Shown: positions 1 to 9,319, counted from the first letter of the stretch. The stretch: 64,000 bases of DNA from Polynucleobacter sp. UK-Gri1-W3 (GCF_018881595.1 NZ_JACVQA010000001.1:61625-125624); one strand, 5' to 3'. Program-made: numbers and translations. The notes: generated by a model not told the origin, from the letters alone.

Positions 1-450
1 GCAGCTCAGGTAATAAAGTACTTTGGGTTCGATCTTGGCCAGTAATGAATCGTTTCATCTTCATGAACATCCGTTAATTAGTGATACTGAATTAACGTTT
101 GAGGGTGCTTAGGTGTTTACAAAAACAGGGGGATTATTGGGGGTTTTTACACAGCCTCGGCCAGCAGGAGACTTCTGGATTCCCCCTAGTAGCGACTCTA
201 CCAAGTTAATAAGTATTAAAAGGATTTAAGCCCTTATTTTTGTATTGACGGCGCATTTCTCCGCGAAGTCGCGCCCGCTATCGCCCAAAGGGTATCCAAA
301 CAACTCAAAATCACTTTATTGGTGCTAGGGGTATTCATAGGGTACCGGTTGGCTTAAAAGCCTAATGCTCTATACAATGTTTGCAGAAAAATCCTGATCC
401 TGCAGCCAGCCCGCTACCGCCTCAAGATAAAACTCAACCTTAGGCGAAGT
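1..450. other. Leading non-coding stretch
   Basis: No convincing gene lies here. One plus frame is open from base 1 to a TAA at 43-45 and could be the last 14 codons of a gene outside the window, but nothing identifies it. A TTGACG hexamer near 255 and short G-rich and T-rich runs near 127-150 are visible. No tRNA, terminator or convincing promoter could be assigned. Confidence 0.4.
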
Positions 451-1797
451 ATGAAAATCCGATCCAATAAATCCCTAAAGGGGTATTTTTTAATCACTGC
501 ATTCGTATTTATGTGGTGCTTTGTTTTTGCAAGAGCTACCCAAGCGCAGACGCAGTATGGAGTCGGCGCTACAGCTTCAGGAAGTCAATCAACTGCAATA
601 GGTCAGTCCTCAACATCTGCGGTAAATTCCACTGCTGTAGGGGCTTCATCAAGCGCATCCGGAAACACTTCCGTAGCAATTGGTACACAATCTTCTGCAA
701 CAGCATCTTCCTCAACCGCTCTCGGTGCAAGTTCTAGTGCTACTGCGTTTAACTCAGTAGCTTTGGGTGTTAACTCTTTAGCGAATAGATCTAACTCTGT
801 GTCCGTGGGTAGCGTTGGCTCTGAGAGGCAGATCACCAATGTTGCTGCCGGTACATTAGCAACGGATGCCGTGAATCTAGGGCAGTTGCAAAGTGGCTCT
901 ACAAATATTTCTGTGGGAAATGCTGCCGTAGCAGGCAATTTGGGAGTAACTGGATCTACCACCACCAATAGAATTACTAATACTGGTGCTATTACGACAT
1001 CTACACTTAATGCAACTGGGGCTGCGACTGTTGGTAGTCTTAATGCTGGATCAGGCGCTATCCAAACGACCGGCACTATTCAAGCTGGATCTTTAACTAC
1101 AACTGGCATTTCTGTGGGAAATGCTGCCGTAGCAGGCAATTTGGCAGTAACTGGATCTACCACCACCAATGGAATTACTAATACTGGTGCTATTACGACA
1201 TCTACACTTAATGCAACTGGGGCTGCGACTGTTGGTAGTCTTAATGCTGGATCAGGCGCTATCCAAACGACCGGCACTATTCAAGCTGGATCTTTAACTA
1301 CAACTGGCAATACAACCATTGGCTCAGCAGCAAATTCAACAGTCACCGTTGGTAATCAAGCTGGTGGAGTGGGAACTTCAACCGTAAGTTTTAATAACAA
1401 CCGTATTCAAAATGTTGCGGCTGCTTCAGCAGTTACGGATGCAGTCAACTTAGGACAAGTCAATCAATTGATTGCTAATGCGGGAGGCGCATTACCCGCA
1501 CTTCAGAATCAAGTTAATGGCATTCAGAATCAAGTAAATAATTTACAGACTCAAGTGAATCAAAATAATTTAATAGCGCAACGAGGAGTTGCTGGTGTTA
1601 GTGCGATTGCAAATATTCCAGCCTTAGAAGCTAACAAGCAATTTGCACTTGGGGTTGGAGTTGGTAACTACATTAGCGCCAGTGCAATAGCAATTGGTGC
1701 ACAAGCCAGACTCTCTGAGAACGTTGTTTTTAAAGTATCAGGCAGCTCATCAACCGGAAGTTATTCTGCAGGTGCTGGTTTAGGTGTGAGCTTCTAA
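451..1797 (+). CDS. YadA-like trimeric autotransporter adhesin
   Basis: This is a predicted surface adhesin of the trimeric autotransporter (type Vc) family, 448 aa. A long signal peptide ends near residue 33 (..TQAQ). Residues 40-110 carry the S-x-A-x-G head repeats of YadA left-handed beta-rolls. Two neck-like motifs with the core TDAVNLGQ lie near 140 and 333. A short Q/N-rich coiled-coil stalk spans about 350-375. The last 65 residues are a YadA anchor ending in Phe. Between the necks, residues 153-219 and 220-286 are a nearly exact 67-residue tandem repeat. A small exported-protein gene follows 2 bp later, so the two are probably co-transcribed. The ligand cannot be inferred. Confidence 0.88.
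   Translation: MKIRSNKSLKGYFLITAFVFMWCFVFARATQAQTQYGVGATASGSQSTAIGQSSTSAVNSTAVGASSSASGNTSVAIGTQSSATASSSTALGASSSATAFNSVALGVNSLANRSNSVSVGSVGSERQITNVAAGTLATDAVNLGQLQSGSTNISVGNAAVAGNLGVTGSTTTNRITNTGAITTSTLNATGAATVGSLNAGSGAIQTTGTIQAGSLTTTGISVGNAAVAGNLAVTGSTTTNGITNTGAITTSTLNATGAATVGSLNAGSGAIQTTGTIQAGSLTTTGNTTIGSAANSTVTVGNQAGGVGTSTVSFNNNRIQNVAAASAVTDAVNLGQVNQLIANAGGALPALQNQVNGIQNQVNNLQTQVNQNNLIAQRGVAGVSAIANIPALEANKQFALGVGVGNYISASAIAIGAQARLSENVVFKVSGSSSTGSYSAGAGLGVSF
907..1308 (+). repeat. 201-bp tandem duplication inside the adhesin gene
   Basis: Copy 1 is 907-1107 and copy 2 is 1108-1308. Comparing the two by eye shows only two base differences (gg/gc in the glycine-leucine codons near 942/1143, and a/g in the asparagine-arginine/glycine codons). 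The period is 67 codons, so gain or loss of a copy keeps the frame. Confidence 0.9.
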
Positions 1798-1799
1798 CT

Positions 1800-2105
1800 A
1801 TGAAGAACATTACCAAACTACCCTTTGCAATTTGCTGCCTACTTATGTCTTCTGCTTATGCTCAAAATAGCCAAACCCAGCCAAAGTCTCAAATGCAGTA
1901 CGTGGGCACCTTTGAGGCAGGCCAACCCGGAGCAGGTATTTATAAACTTTATGACCAGTCCGATGATGTGATTTGTTATGTATTGATGCCCGATACGGCC
2001 TCAAGAAAACAGGTTGATGGCAAGTGGGTTTATGAATCAAATTCACTGGGCTCAATAAGCTGCCTTAAGGCTAATTCGACCCCAAAATCTGTAGTTAAAA
2101 AATAA
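1800..2105 (+). CDS. Small exported protein of unknown function
   Basis: This 101-aa protein has a typical Sec signal peptide (MKNITKLPF..., cleavage after AYA-Q near residue 21). The mature part is short and hydrophilic with a central CYVLMP segment and a second Cys near the C-terminus that could form a disulfide. It starts 2 bp after the adhesin stop codon, so it probably shares the adhesin mRNA. It may be periplasmic and help adhesin export or folding, but only position suggests that. No family was recognised. Confidence 0.6.
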   Translation: MKNITKLPFAICCLLMSSAYAQNSQTQPKSQMQYVGTFEAGQPGAGIYKLYDQSDDVICYVLMPDTASRKQVDGKWVYESNSLGSISCLKANSTPKSVVKK

Positions 2106-2256
2106 CCAAATTATCCAGAACCAACGGCAGCTGTGGGTCGATATTTGCCTCCAGTAGCTAACTAGCTTGAATGACTGCTTTTGAGATTTCTAGAGTCCTT
2201 GCTGATGCCATTAATTCAGCGCAAAGTGGTATTCCCTTTCACATAAGGAGAATGTC

Positions 2257-2880
2257 ATGGAACAGCTTATTGCAACTACGCATAAAGAACCCTGGAACAA
2301 AGGCAAACTGACAGGGCAGAAAGCACCACTTAAGTTAAAAGATATTTGGGCCATTCGGGTCCGACTTCAACTAAATGGCAACAAGCGGGATTTAGCTTTA
2401 TTTAATTTGGCTATCGACAGCAAATTAAGAGCTTGTGACCTAGTTAAGTTAAAAGTTCGAGATATCGCGACTGGTGACCATGTTTCATCTAGAGCCAACA
2501 TATTGCAACAAAAGACCCATCGACCAGTTCAGTTTGAAATTACTGAATTAACAAGGACTGCAGTTGAGCAATGGATTCATTCTGATGGTTTGCACTTGGA
2601 GGATTATCTATTCCCCAGTCGGATTAAAGAATCCCCACATTTATCGACTAGGCAGTATGCTAGGATTGTGCATAGTTGGGTTAGCTCTATTGGCTTGGAA
2701 TCAGCAAACTATGGAACGCACACCATGCGCCGCACTAAGGTTTCTTTAATCTATCGCCGGACTAAAAACCTACGAGCAATTCAGTTGCTGCTGGGTCATA
2801 CCAAGCTGGAAAGTACAGTTCGTTACCTAGGCATTGAAGTTGATGATGCTTTAGAGATGGCAGAACAAACTGAGGTTTGA
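2257..2880 (+). CDS. Short tyrosine recombinase without a core-binding domain
   Basis: This 207-aa protein is the catalytic half of a phage-type integrase. The tyrosine-recombinase residues are in order: Arg in KLRACDLVKL, Lys in QQKTHRP, the HTMRR box, the GH of LLLGHTKL and the nucleophile Tyr in STVRYLG. The N-terminal SAM-like DNA-binding domain of full integrases is absent. Such short recombinases are common in proteobacterial chromosomes and need not mark an active element. A good ribosome-binding site (AAGGAG) lies 8 bp before the ATG. No att repeats were found around it. Confidence 0.8.
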   Translation: MEQLIATTHKEPWNKGKLTGQKAPLKLKDIWAIRVRLQLNGNKRDLALFNLAIDSKLRACDLVKLKVRDIATGDHVSSRANILQQKTHRPVQFEITELTRTAVEQWIHSDGLHLEDYLFPSRIKESPHLSTRQYARIVHSWVSSIGLESANYGTHTMRRTKVSLIYRRTKNLRAIQLLLGHTKLESTVRYLGIEVDDALEMAEQTEV

Positions 2881-3027
2881 AATTGGGGAGGCTGCGTTAA
2901 TGCCATCGCCGCAGTCTACCCCTCTCTCATAAGCAGACAGTCAGATGGACTTTGGGCGATAGGCTCAATCCGACCCATAGCGGGCCATGATGGACGCTCT
3001 TTATCCGCAAATAAGTGCTGCATTCAA

Positions 3028-3597
3028 TTAATAGCTGATCTTTTGCGTCGCCCAAGACTGACAATACTCTACAGGATTCACACTACCGCCCTGGCTATTT
3101 GCAAGGCCAGACATCATGCATGAACTGTAATACCACTGCTTATCAGCAATGCATTGTATCCGTACGGAAGATAAAGACTGCCGAGATACATTACATGTAA
3201 TACCAGGTGCAGTGGTCGGCTGGCCTGGAGGAAGAGCACCATTAATTACTATATCGACAGGCTGCTCCACATAAGGCCACTCTGAAACAGATTGGGCGGT
3301 GATTTGCACATTAGAGCGAACCACCCATGGACCCTGAATAGTGTTTGCAACAATAGAATAAGGCATGCCATTGTTGTCTATGATTAAAGGATTATTGGGA
3401 TTTGATCGAATTGATTCGGGGGCCCTAGTAGAGGCATTTTGAGGGAAATTCAGTTGATTGATTGCTGGATTATTTATTCCCGCGACTTCCTGGCAGCGAC
3501 CTTCCAATGGAAGCATATTACCTGGACAGCCATCTAATGCAAATGCAGAAAATGGGAATATTGATAATGTAAAAACTAGGTAGCTAAATTTTTTCAT
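3028..3597 (-). CDS. Exported protein of unknown function
   Basis: This 189-aa protein has a clear Sec signal peptide (MKKFSYLVFTLSIFPFSAFA, cleavage before LDG). Six or more cysteines in the mature part suggest a disulfide-stabilised periplasmic or secreted protein. The middle contains an IRSNPNNPLII stretch and a VIVNGALPPGQP-like loop. It lies 19 bp downstream of a lipoprotein gene on the same strand and probably shares its transcript. No family was recognised. Confidence 0.6.
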   Translation of the reverse strand: MKKFSYLVFTLSIFPFSAFALDGCPGNMLPLEGRCQEVAGINNPAINQLNFPQNASTRAPESIRSNPNNPLIIDNNGMPYSIVANTIQGPWVVRSNVQITAQSVSEWPYVEQPVDIVINGALPPGQPTTAPGITCNVSRQSLSSVRIQCIADKQWYYSSCMMSGLANSQGGSVNPVEYCQSWATQKISY

Positions 3598-3616
3598 TTG
3601 CGCTCTTTTTAATGAT

Positions 3617-4840
3617 TTATCTTAATAAAATTCCTGGGGAGGTCGGAATACTGCCAGGTATCTTATTCAGGCTCAGCAATGACGAGATGATCTTAATAAC
3701 CATAGGAGAATATCCATTACCTTCGGAAGGTATGTTGTAAGTATTACCATCAAGATTTTTCACGCTAGCAAAACTTTTACTGCTTGAATCATTCTTACGG
3801 ACTACAAGCAATGCATATTGGTTCTCTTGGCCAACTTTTCGCGCATAAGTTGATTCAGAGGGTGGCAAAGTAACCATATATGGCTTAGGTTGATTTTGAG
3901 CGGCCACTACCTGACCAAGAAACTCAAAAACACTATTGGTTGATCTAACGGTCAAAATTAATTCAGCCTTCGAGCTTTTTTTCTTGCTGACAGCTGAACT
4001 TGATTTGCAAAATATTTCAGGGCTAAATTCTTCTTTAACAAAGTTAGCAAACTTGTTTTCGTCAACACAAACCTTATATTGTGTGTGAGGCTGTGTTTGC
4101 CCATACATCCCTCCTCCACCATACCCACCCACACCACCATACCCACCCATACTCGGATAGGTAGCATATGGATTAGGTTGCGGATAGTTCGGCATACCGC
4201 CTAACGGAGGCTGGCTAAGTTTATTTGGCTCTTCTTGGACCTGGTCTACTGTTAACCCATAACTAAGCAAGCGATACAGTTCCGCCTGAAATGCAGGATA
4301 TTCAGGAAGTAAAGGGTTATTCATGTACTTCACTGAAGTACCATCTGCCTTCTTAATTTGAATCGAGCTAATAATTAAACTAAACATTACCTCTCTGGGC
4401 AAGTTATCAGAGATAAAGAACTTGGCTGTTTCAATGGGGATTTGCGATAAAAACCCACGCAAGAATGTTGCGTTATCTAAAGAGGATTGTGAAAAGTTAA
4501 AACTGTTACCAAAAGATAAATTCAGGCTTGGGCTAATTGATGCAATTCCAGCAGGACCACCAGCCAACCCACCAATAAAGCCATTCATTGATCCGCTGAT
4601 AGAAGGAGATGTTGTAACGCTCCCAGAACCGTTGATGCTTGGAATATCCAAAAAGCTTAACGGCCTCTCATTTGAAGCTCGAACAATATTGATCAAAATA
4701 CTATTGAGCTGATATTGCTCCAAGATACCAGCATAATTTGCTGACATCTCTGTAAAGTCTGGCGTAACAGGAGTGGTGCAGCCTCCAACTGTTAGAGCGG
4801 CAAATGTAGCAGCAAAAATTCGTTTGAGCGGTAAAGTCAT
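3617..4840 (-). CDS. Predicted lipoprotein of unknown function
   Basis: This 407-aa protein has a lipobox (ALTVGGC, Cys near residue 21), so it should be lipidated and anchored in a membrane. An N-terminal segment NSILINIVRASNERPLSF is followed by a glycine/serine-rich region (about 70-115), an alpha/beta-looking middle, a Pro/Tyr/Gly-rich linker (about 215-250, GGYGGVGGYGGGGMYG) and a conserved-looking C-terminal half. It is transcribed with the exported protein downstream and the two membrane proteins upstream. No enzyme motif is visible. Confidence 0.6.
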   Translation of the reverse strand: MTLPLKRIFAATFAALTVGGCTTPVTPDFTEMSANYAGILEQYQLNSILINIVRASNERPLSFLDIPSINGSGSVTTSPSISGSMNGFIGGLAGGPAGIASISPSLNLSFGNSFNFSQSSLDNATFLRGFLSQIPIETAKFFISDNLPREVMFSLIISSIQIKKADGTSVKYMNNPLLPEYPAFQAELYRLLSYGLTVDQVQEEPNKLSQPPLGGMPNYPQPNPYATYPSMGGYGGVGGYGGGGMYGQTQPHTQYKVCVDENKFANFVKEEFSPEIFCKSSSAVSKKKSSKAELILTVRSTNSVFEFLGQVVAAQNQPKPYMVTLPPSESTYARKVGQENQYALLVVRKNDSSSKSFASVKNLDGNTYNIPSEGNGYSPMVIKIISSLLSLNKIPGSIPTSPGILLR

Positions 4841-4853
4841 AAGGGCTTAGGTA

Positions 4854-5327
4854 TTAAATAGGTAAAAGTAGCAATACAGTGAGAGATGCTGACACACCAA
4901 AATCCCAAATAAGAATTAGCGTGTTATTTGGAGCAAAATTTCTATTAATTATGATTTCCTTGAGATGATTTATACCAGCAAAAAATAGAAACGTAACCAC
5001 TGGAATGGAAATGGAGATCTGGGCAGTCCTGCCCCAATAAAGTGAATAAAAACAAGAGACGCCAAGCCCTAATGAGACAGCTGCAATTTCGTACTGAAAT
5101 CCGTTTGTTACCCACCCAATAGTCTTAGCCATCTTTTTAGCAAAAATAGAGTGCATCACTGAGGCAGATAAAAAAGCAAACCCGCAAAAATATAAGAGCC
5201 AATTAATCGCGTATTGTGCAAACTGGTTAGCCTCACTCATACCAGGAGGAATCGAACCAGAGATAGCCAATCCCCATGCCATAAAAAATAAACCAGGAAA
5301 AACAAATCCCGATACTTTTTCACTCAT
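4854..5327 (-). CDS. Integral membrane protein of unknown function
   Basis: This 157-aa protein is almost entirely hydrophobic, with about four to five predicted membrane helices (GLFFMAWGLAISG, WLLYFCGFAFLSASV, IAAVSLGLGVSCFY, IPVVTFLFFAGINHL, ASLTVLLLLPI). Its ATG overlaps the last 8 bp of the upstream HXXEE-domain gene, so the two are translationally coupled and may form one complex. No functional residues were recognised. Confidence 0.6.
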   Translation of the reverse strand: MSEKVSGFVFPGLFFMAWGLAISGSIPPGMSEANQFAQYAINWLLYFCGFAFLSASVMHSIFAKKMAKTIGWVTNGFQYEIAAVSLGLGVSCFYSLYWGRTAQISISIPVVTFLFFAGINHLKEIIINRNFAPNNTLILIWDFGVSASLTVLLLLPI

Positions 5328-5955
5328 GCGGCAATTGCCTTTCGGTTGGAATTAAAAATCGCCTTGAGAAAACATATGGCGTATCTTTATCGGCCAACCA
5401 AATAATCATCTTATATACACCGAAATAATTAAGAATTAACCCAAAGCAAATCCCTAGAGCCCAATCCAATCGACTTGCAAGATTTTCTGTAATAACCATA
5501 TCAAAGAAGAAATACACGATGGGTGCAAAGCATAACCAAGAAGTAATCAACCCTGGGTTGTATAAAGTCTTGCCTTTGATATTAAAAATAATGGTGTGAG
5601 CAACAATATTTCCAATCGATACCATCATGGTTGCAAATGCCAACCAAATAGCTTGCTGCCAAAATAGGGCTGCCAACACATAACTACCCCAGCCAAAAAA
5701 GACATTGACGATCATGCCGCTGTTGGTGTTTAGCGGATAACGATCAGGAATATCGCTACTGAACAGCGCAGTATTAAGCATTCCTGGAAAGTATCCTGGA
5801 TAACGCCACTCTTCTATCTGGTGCAAAAACAAAGATCCAAGACTAAGCCATAAAAGCAAAGTCATGCCAGATGGCTGGGTAATATAAAGTGCACCAGCCA
5901 AAGCAATTACTAAGGCAATTGCTAGATCAAACCAGTGGTAGCGAAGATAGTTCAA
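5320..5955 (-). CDS. HXXEE-domain membrane protein
   Basis: This 211-aa protein has several membrane helices. The segment LHQIEEWRYPGYFPG near residue 45 contains the His-x-x-Glu-Glu signature of the HXXEE family (known from family knowledge; biochemical role unsettled). It overlaps the downstream membrane-protein gene by 8 bp. The four-gene minus-strand run from 5955 down to 3028 (HXXEE, membrane protein, lipoprotein, exported protein) looks like one envelope-associated operon. Confidence 0.65.
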   Translation of the reverse strand: MNYLRYHWFDLAIALVIALAGALYITQPSGMTLLLWLSLGSLFLHQIEEWRYPGYFPGMLNTALFSSDIPDRYPLNTNSGMIVNVFFGWGSYVLAALFWQQAIWLAFATMMVSIGNIVAHTIIFNIKGKTLYNPGLITSWLCFAPIVYFFFDMVITENLASRLDWALGICFGLILNYFGVYKMIIWLADKDTPYVFSRRFLIPTERQLPHE

Positions 5956-5958
5956 GTC

Positions 5959-6162
5959 CTAATAGCCCTCAGTTTTTCTAAACTGGTTACCAACACAGCT
6001 TAAGGCTCTCTGAACAATTGACTGGCAAAGATTGATAACTACATTTTGGCAACCTTGTGCCTTGAACTGTCTTTCGATTTCTATATAGCAACCAGAGTAC
6101 ATACGATCCATCAATTGGCATCCTAGATTAGTAGAACAATGGGGGGTCCTGATGATTCGCAC
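5959..6162 (-). CDS. Small cysteine-rich open frame
   Basis: This 67-aa frame starts at GTG and has no signal peptide. It has five cysteines (HCSTNLGCQL, GCYIE, QGCQ, LCQ, SCVG). It ends 3 bp before the HXXEE gene, so it could be the first gene of that operon or the decayed tail of a longer exported protein whose upstream part is no longer open. Coding status is uncertain. Confidence 0.35.
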   Translation of the reverse strand: MRIIRTPHCSTNLGCQLMDRMYSGCYIEIERQFKAQGCQNVVINLCQSIVQRALSCVGNQFRKTEGY

Positions 6163-6502
6163 TAGTTTTAAGCTTCAATCCTAATAACGTCAGCTAGTGA
6201 TATGAACTAAACTGAGCTAATGCAAGATGTAATAAGAAAGGTAATTATTCCGAGAATTTCTCTATTCTTCATTTAATTAGCTCTTAATTTTTATTCTTAA
6301 TAAGTTTACAAACCATAGGTTTTACAAGCTTGAACTCTTTGCTTTATATAATCGCATGAAGTCGGATTGCAAGTTATTTTCCAGTCTCATATAAGTTTAC
6401 TTTTTAAAGGCAGATTAGAAACGATTTTGTCAGATATCTCCCCGCCTCCCTTAATCGCTTTACAAATATGATGACGTTATCAGGACAACCGAAATATTTA
6501 CT
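6163..6502. other. AT-rich intergenic region
   Basis: These 340 bp are strongly AT-rich and hold no open frame with a credible start. They separate two minus-strand transcription units, so they probably contain the promoter of the 5.9-3.0 kb operon and the end of the 6.8 kb gene. No clear hairpin terminator was found. Confidence 0.4.
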
Positions 6503-6847
6503 TTAACGTAATCGATTTTTCATCCGTGATTCAAATATCAGAGAGGGCGAATTGCCCGCAAATGCATTAGCGTTAACCTTTGCTTGCCACCTATACACGC
6601 TTGGACAATTCAATGTCTCAAAATATTCACGGTTTATCGCAACACACTGTGATTGGCCATAGTTTACCCAGTTAGGCTGACAATCCATATAGTCATCAAA
6701 CATGCTCACACATGCTTGATATCCAGGCACCACTGGCGGTGGCATATACGGATTATATGATGGATCAATTATTCCCACCATGCCGTTTTGAGCAGAAGTG
6801 CTACTACAAAAACTCAAAGCAACTATTATTAAGGCTATTTTTTTCAT
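6503..6847 (-). CDS. Small exported protein of unknown function
   Basis: This 114-aa protein has a short Sec signal peptide (cleavage near TSA-Q, residue 19). A Pro/Tyr-rich segment (SYNPYMPPPVVPGYQ) follows, then four cysteines (QACV, MDCQ, QCVA, LNCP) that probably form disulfides. It sits 79 bp downstream of the GH5 gene on the same strand. No family was recognised. Confidence 0.5.
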   Translation of the reverse strand: MKKIALIIVALSFCSSTSAQNGMVGIIDPSYNPYMPPPVVPGYQACVSMFDDYMDCQPNWVNYGQSQCVAINREYFETLNCPSVYRWQAKVNANAFAGNSPSLIFESRMKNRLR

Positions 6848-6926
6848 AACGAATTCCTCATCAAAACCTTTCTAGTTCCTAAAAATTTAGTCTTAAAGTC
6901 AGTTGCTTGTCAGATAATGCTTGTTT

Positions 6927-8453
6927 TCATAGTCCCTTAACTAAAATTTTCACATTTTTAGCATCACTCTGATTTAATAAAACTAATAGATTGGCATTTC
7001 GCGTCGACACAACTTTTGCGCCCTCAACGAATACCTCATAGCCATTTTTAAATCTTTCAGAGGGAAGGATAATTTCAGTGCGTGCATTAATATCAAGCCG
7101 CTGACCGGATGGACTATTTGTAGAGTAGCTCAACTGAAATAGTTGACGCTCAGGATGAAATGACCACTCAAGAGGCGTTCCTGAAACCGCCTGAGGATAA
7201 GGCCATGTAAGCGCATTTAATCGATCAACCATCAAATTTGGCGTAGTTCGCGGTTTGTTTAAATCCCATACCAAACCCTGTCTAAAGGCACCCGGCAAAA
7301 AACTTGATGGAGCAGGATTGGCATAAGTCCAATAGATTGCTGGCATCATGGCCTTATCCAAACGCATAGAGCCTGCAGTAATTTCAGCGGGTACCATATT
7401 TTCAGTCAATGGTTTGTCGCCAGTAAAGGCACCCCATTCAGTAGCTAGCAATGGTAAATTTGGAAACTTGTTGTGGTAAACAAATGTATTTGCCAATACA
7501 TGGCCCATCGTAAGATAGGGATGAAAAGAGAAGCCTAAATTTGGTACGTTAGGTGGTGTGACGTGAGTGGCTGTACCAAAATCAAAAAATACACTGGGCT
7601 CAAAAAATATCAATGTTTTTGAGTCAACATTTCGGATTTTGCTACTAACTTTTTCAATAAATTTTGCATAAACCCCTTGATCGAAGAGGATACATTCATC
7701 ACCTAACATTTTTGCTTTACATACAGTCCCTGGATAAGGCTCATTCATGATTTCATATCCAACTATTCCCGGTGTGCCGCCAATAGATTTAACTACGTAA
7801 GCCCATGTTTCGGCATAGCGATCCTGCAAGCCAACCAAACCGGTTGATGCAGAATTTTTGTTTTGCCAAAATCCATCCCAGGCATCAGATACGCTAAGAT
7901 CCGTCAACTCTCCCTTTGGGAATGGCAATTTATTTGGATTACAGCCTTTAGGAAATTTTGCAAAATTGACAATAGTTGCCCAGTCTGGAGCTCCAACACC
8001 ATTGCAAGACGTTGAATACTGATCTTGATGCATGTCTAGCAAGGTATTGATTCCGTAGGTCTTTAGCATCGTAATCGTATTAGAGATGTCTTTGAGATAT
8101 ACGTCATTATATTGTCCGGGACTCGGCTCAATAGCGCCCCAAATAATTCCAAGTCGTACGATATTCATACCTGCGGCGCGAATGATTCTGGCATCTTCCT
8201 CAGTAATGCCCGAGCTTAAATATGTATAAGGTGAGTTTTTGTTAACTAAATTTACGCCTCGAAAGATTACTACCCTCCCCTGTTGATCAGTCATCCATCT
8301 ACCACTTGCTACAAGAGGGGTAGGCAAGGCTCCTATTTTTTCGGCTAATGAGGTAGATGGCTTGTCATTGCTGCAAGCACTTAAAAAAAATGTTGCCAAA
8401 ATCACTATGATGCTTCCCATCAAATTTTGCAACTGAAGTACATGCCTCATCAT
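6927..8453 (-). CDS. GH5-family glycosidase lipoprotein (endoglycoceramidase-like)
   Basis: This 508-aa protein has a lipobox (TFFLSAC, Cys27) and a TIM-barrel glycoside hydrolase family 5 domain. The acid/base Glu is E238 in GYEIMNEP and the nucleophile Glu is E339 in LLATEWGAF. The FRGVNLV strand, the DMHQD strand and the SFHPY strand also match the family. The extra C-terminal beta domain (about 420-508) and overall length resemble the endoglycoceramidase subgroup that cleaves glycolipid or glycoside linkages. The substrate is unproven. It would act from a membrane-anchored position facing the periplasm or the outside. Confidence 0.8.
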   Translation of the reverse strand: MMRHVLQLQNLMGSIIVILATFFLSACSNDKPSTSLAEKIGALPTPLVASGRWMTDQQGRVVIFRGVNLVNKNSPYTYLSSGITEEDARIIRAAGMNIVRLGIIWGAIEPSPGQYNDVYLKDISNTITMLKTYGINTLLDMHQDQYSTSCNGVGAPDWATIVNFAKFPKGCNPNKLPFPKGELTDLSVSDAWDGFWQNKNSASTGLVGLQDRYAETWAYVVKSIGGTPGIVGYEIMNEPYPGTVCKAKMLGDECILFDQGVYAKFIEKVSSKIRNVDSKTLIFFEPSVFFDFGTATHVTPPNVPNLGFSFHPYLTMGHVLANTFVYHNKFPNLPLLATEWGAFTGDKPLTENMVPAEITAGSMRLDKAMMPAIYWTYANPAPSSFLPGAFRQGLVWDLNKPRTTPNLMVDRLNALTWPYPQAVSGTPLEWSFHPERQLFQLSYSTNSPSGQRLDINARTEIILPSERFKNGYEVFVEGAKVVSTRNANLLVLLNQSDAKNVKILVKGL

Positions 8454-8573
8454 TGAACCGCCCCTAATCTATTTGGATTTGGGCATTAGCCCAAGGAATA
8501 ACGAATGTTGTAATTGATATAGAATTCAAAAACAAGCGATAAATTTGAATCAAGCGGTCGGTTTTGAAAGAAA

Positions 8574-9278
8574 GTGACTATGGCAAGCAAGCAAAAAGTA
8601 TCCAAACCCCTGCATAAATCCAATTCTCCTGTTGCTAGAACAGGTCAAGGCAGTACGCTTAAGAAGCGTCTTTTAAATGCCAAAGAAGGGGATCTTTTAA
8701 GCGGTAGAGAAAAGATTTTGGTGGCGGCCAGGGCCTGCTTTGCCAAACAAGGCTTTGCTGGCACCTCCATGAAGGATATTCAAGTGGCCGCAGACTGTTC
8801 GCGTGGAAACTTGTATCACCACTTCAAAGCCAAAGAAGAGATAGTTCAAATCATTACGTCGCAAAACTTGGGTCGGTTCTGCGATCGGATCGAGGCCATT
8901 CTCAAGGAATCCGATGAACGTGACTTTAGTCTGTTAGAGATTATTCAAGAATTAGCCGCTTTTGCTGAAGAAATCACCAAGGGTCCCGGCAAAGGGATTG
9001 CATTTCATGTGTGGTCACTGTCAATGGTTGAACCTGAAGTACGCAAAACTACGCTGATCTACTTTGAACGGATTCGTAGCGGCTTAGAGCAAAAAATTAT
9101 TCTCTTGATGAAAAAAGGCAAGTTGGAAAAAAATAAAAATTCTGAACAGTTATCCGTAGCTCTATTTGGATTAGTCATACCCGGCTTTACTGTACAAAGC
9201 GTATTTATGGATAAAAAAGCAATTGATTCTTTGCAGTATGCCGAATCGCTAGATTTATTATTGAAGAGTAGTTCGTAA
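8574..9278 (+). CDS. TetR-family transcriptional regulator
   Basis: This protein is 234 aa from GTG at 8574, or 232 aa from the ATG at 8580, which is better spaced from an AAGAAAG ribosome-binding site. After a basic tail, residues 43-90 form the TetR helix-turn-helix (ILVAARACFAKQGFAGTS, then SRGNLYHHFKAKEEIV). The rest is a helical ligand-binding domain. It is divergent from the GH5 lipoprotein gene across 120 bp, so it may repress that gene. That is inference only. Confidence 0.85.
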   Translation: MTMASKQKVSKPLHKSNSPVARTGQGSTLKKRLLNAKEGDLLSGREKILVAARACFAKQGFAGTSMKDIQVAADCSRGNLYHHFKAKEEIVQIITSQNLGRFCDRIEAILKESDERDFSLLEIIQELAAFAEEITKGPGKGIAFHVWSLSMVEPEVRKTTLIYFERIRSGLEQKIILLMKKGKLEKNKNSEQLSVALFGLVIPGFTVQSVFMDKKAIDSLQYAESLDLLLKSSS

Positions 9279-9297
9279 AGTTATCGACAGCCCTCTA

Positions 9298-9319
9298 TTG
9301 GCCGATTTGAGACGGCCAA
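9298..9319. terminator. Dyad after the TetR gene
   Basis: TTGGCCG (9298-9304) and CGGCCAA (9313-9319) form a perfect 7-bp stem with an 8-nt loop, 20 bp after the TetR stop codon. There is no long T run, so termination is possible but weak. Confidence 0.4.

Noticed and set aside
603-1277. Minus-strand open frames under the adhesin gene
   Set aside because: Their proteins mirror the adhesin repeats, including the duplicated segment, and arise from its biased codon content.
2257-2880. Integrase marking a third island at 2-10 kb
   Set aside because: No tRNA or direct repeats were found around it, and short recombinases of this kind are common as stand-alone genes.
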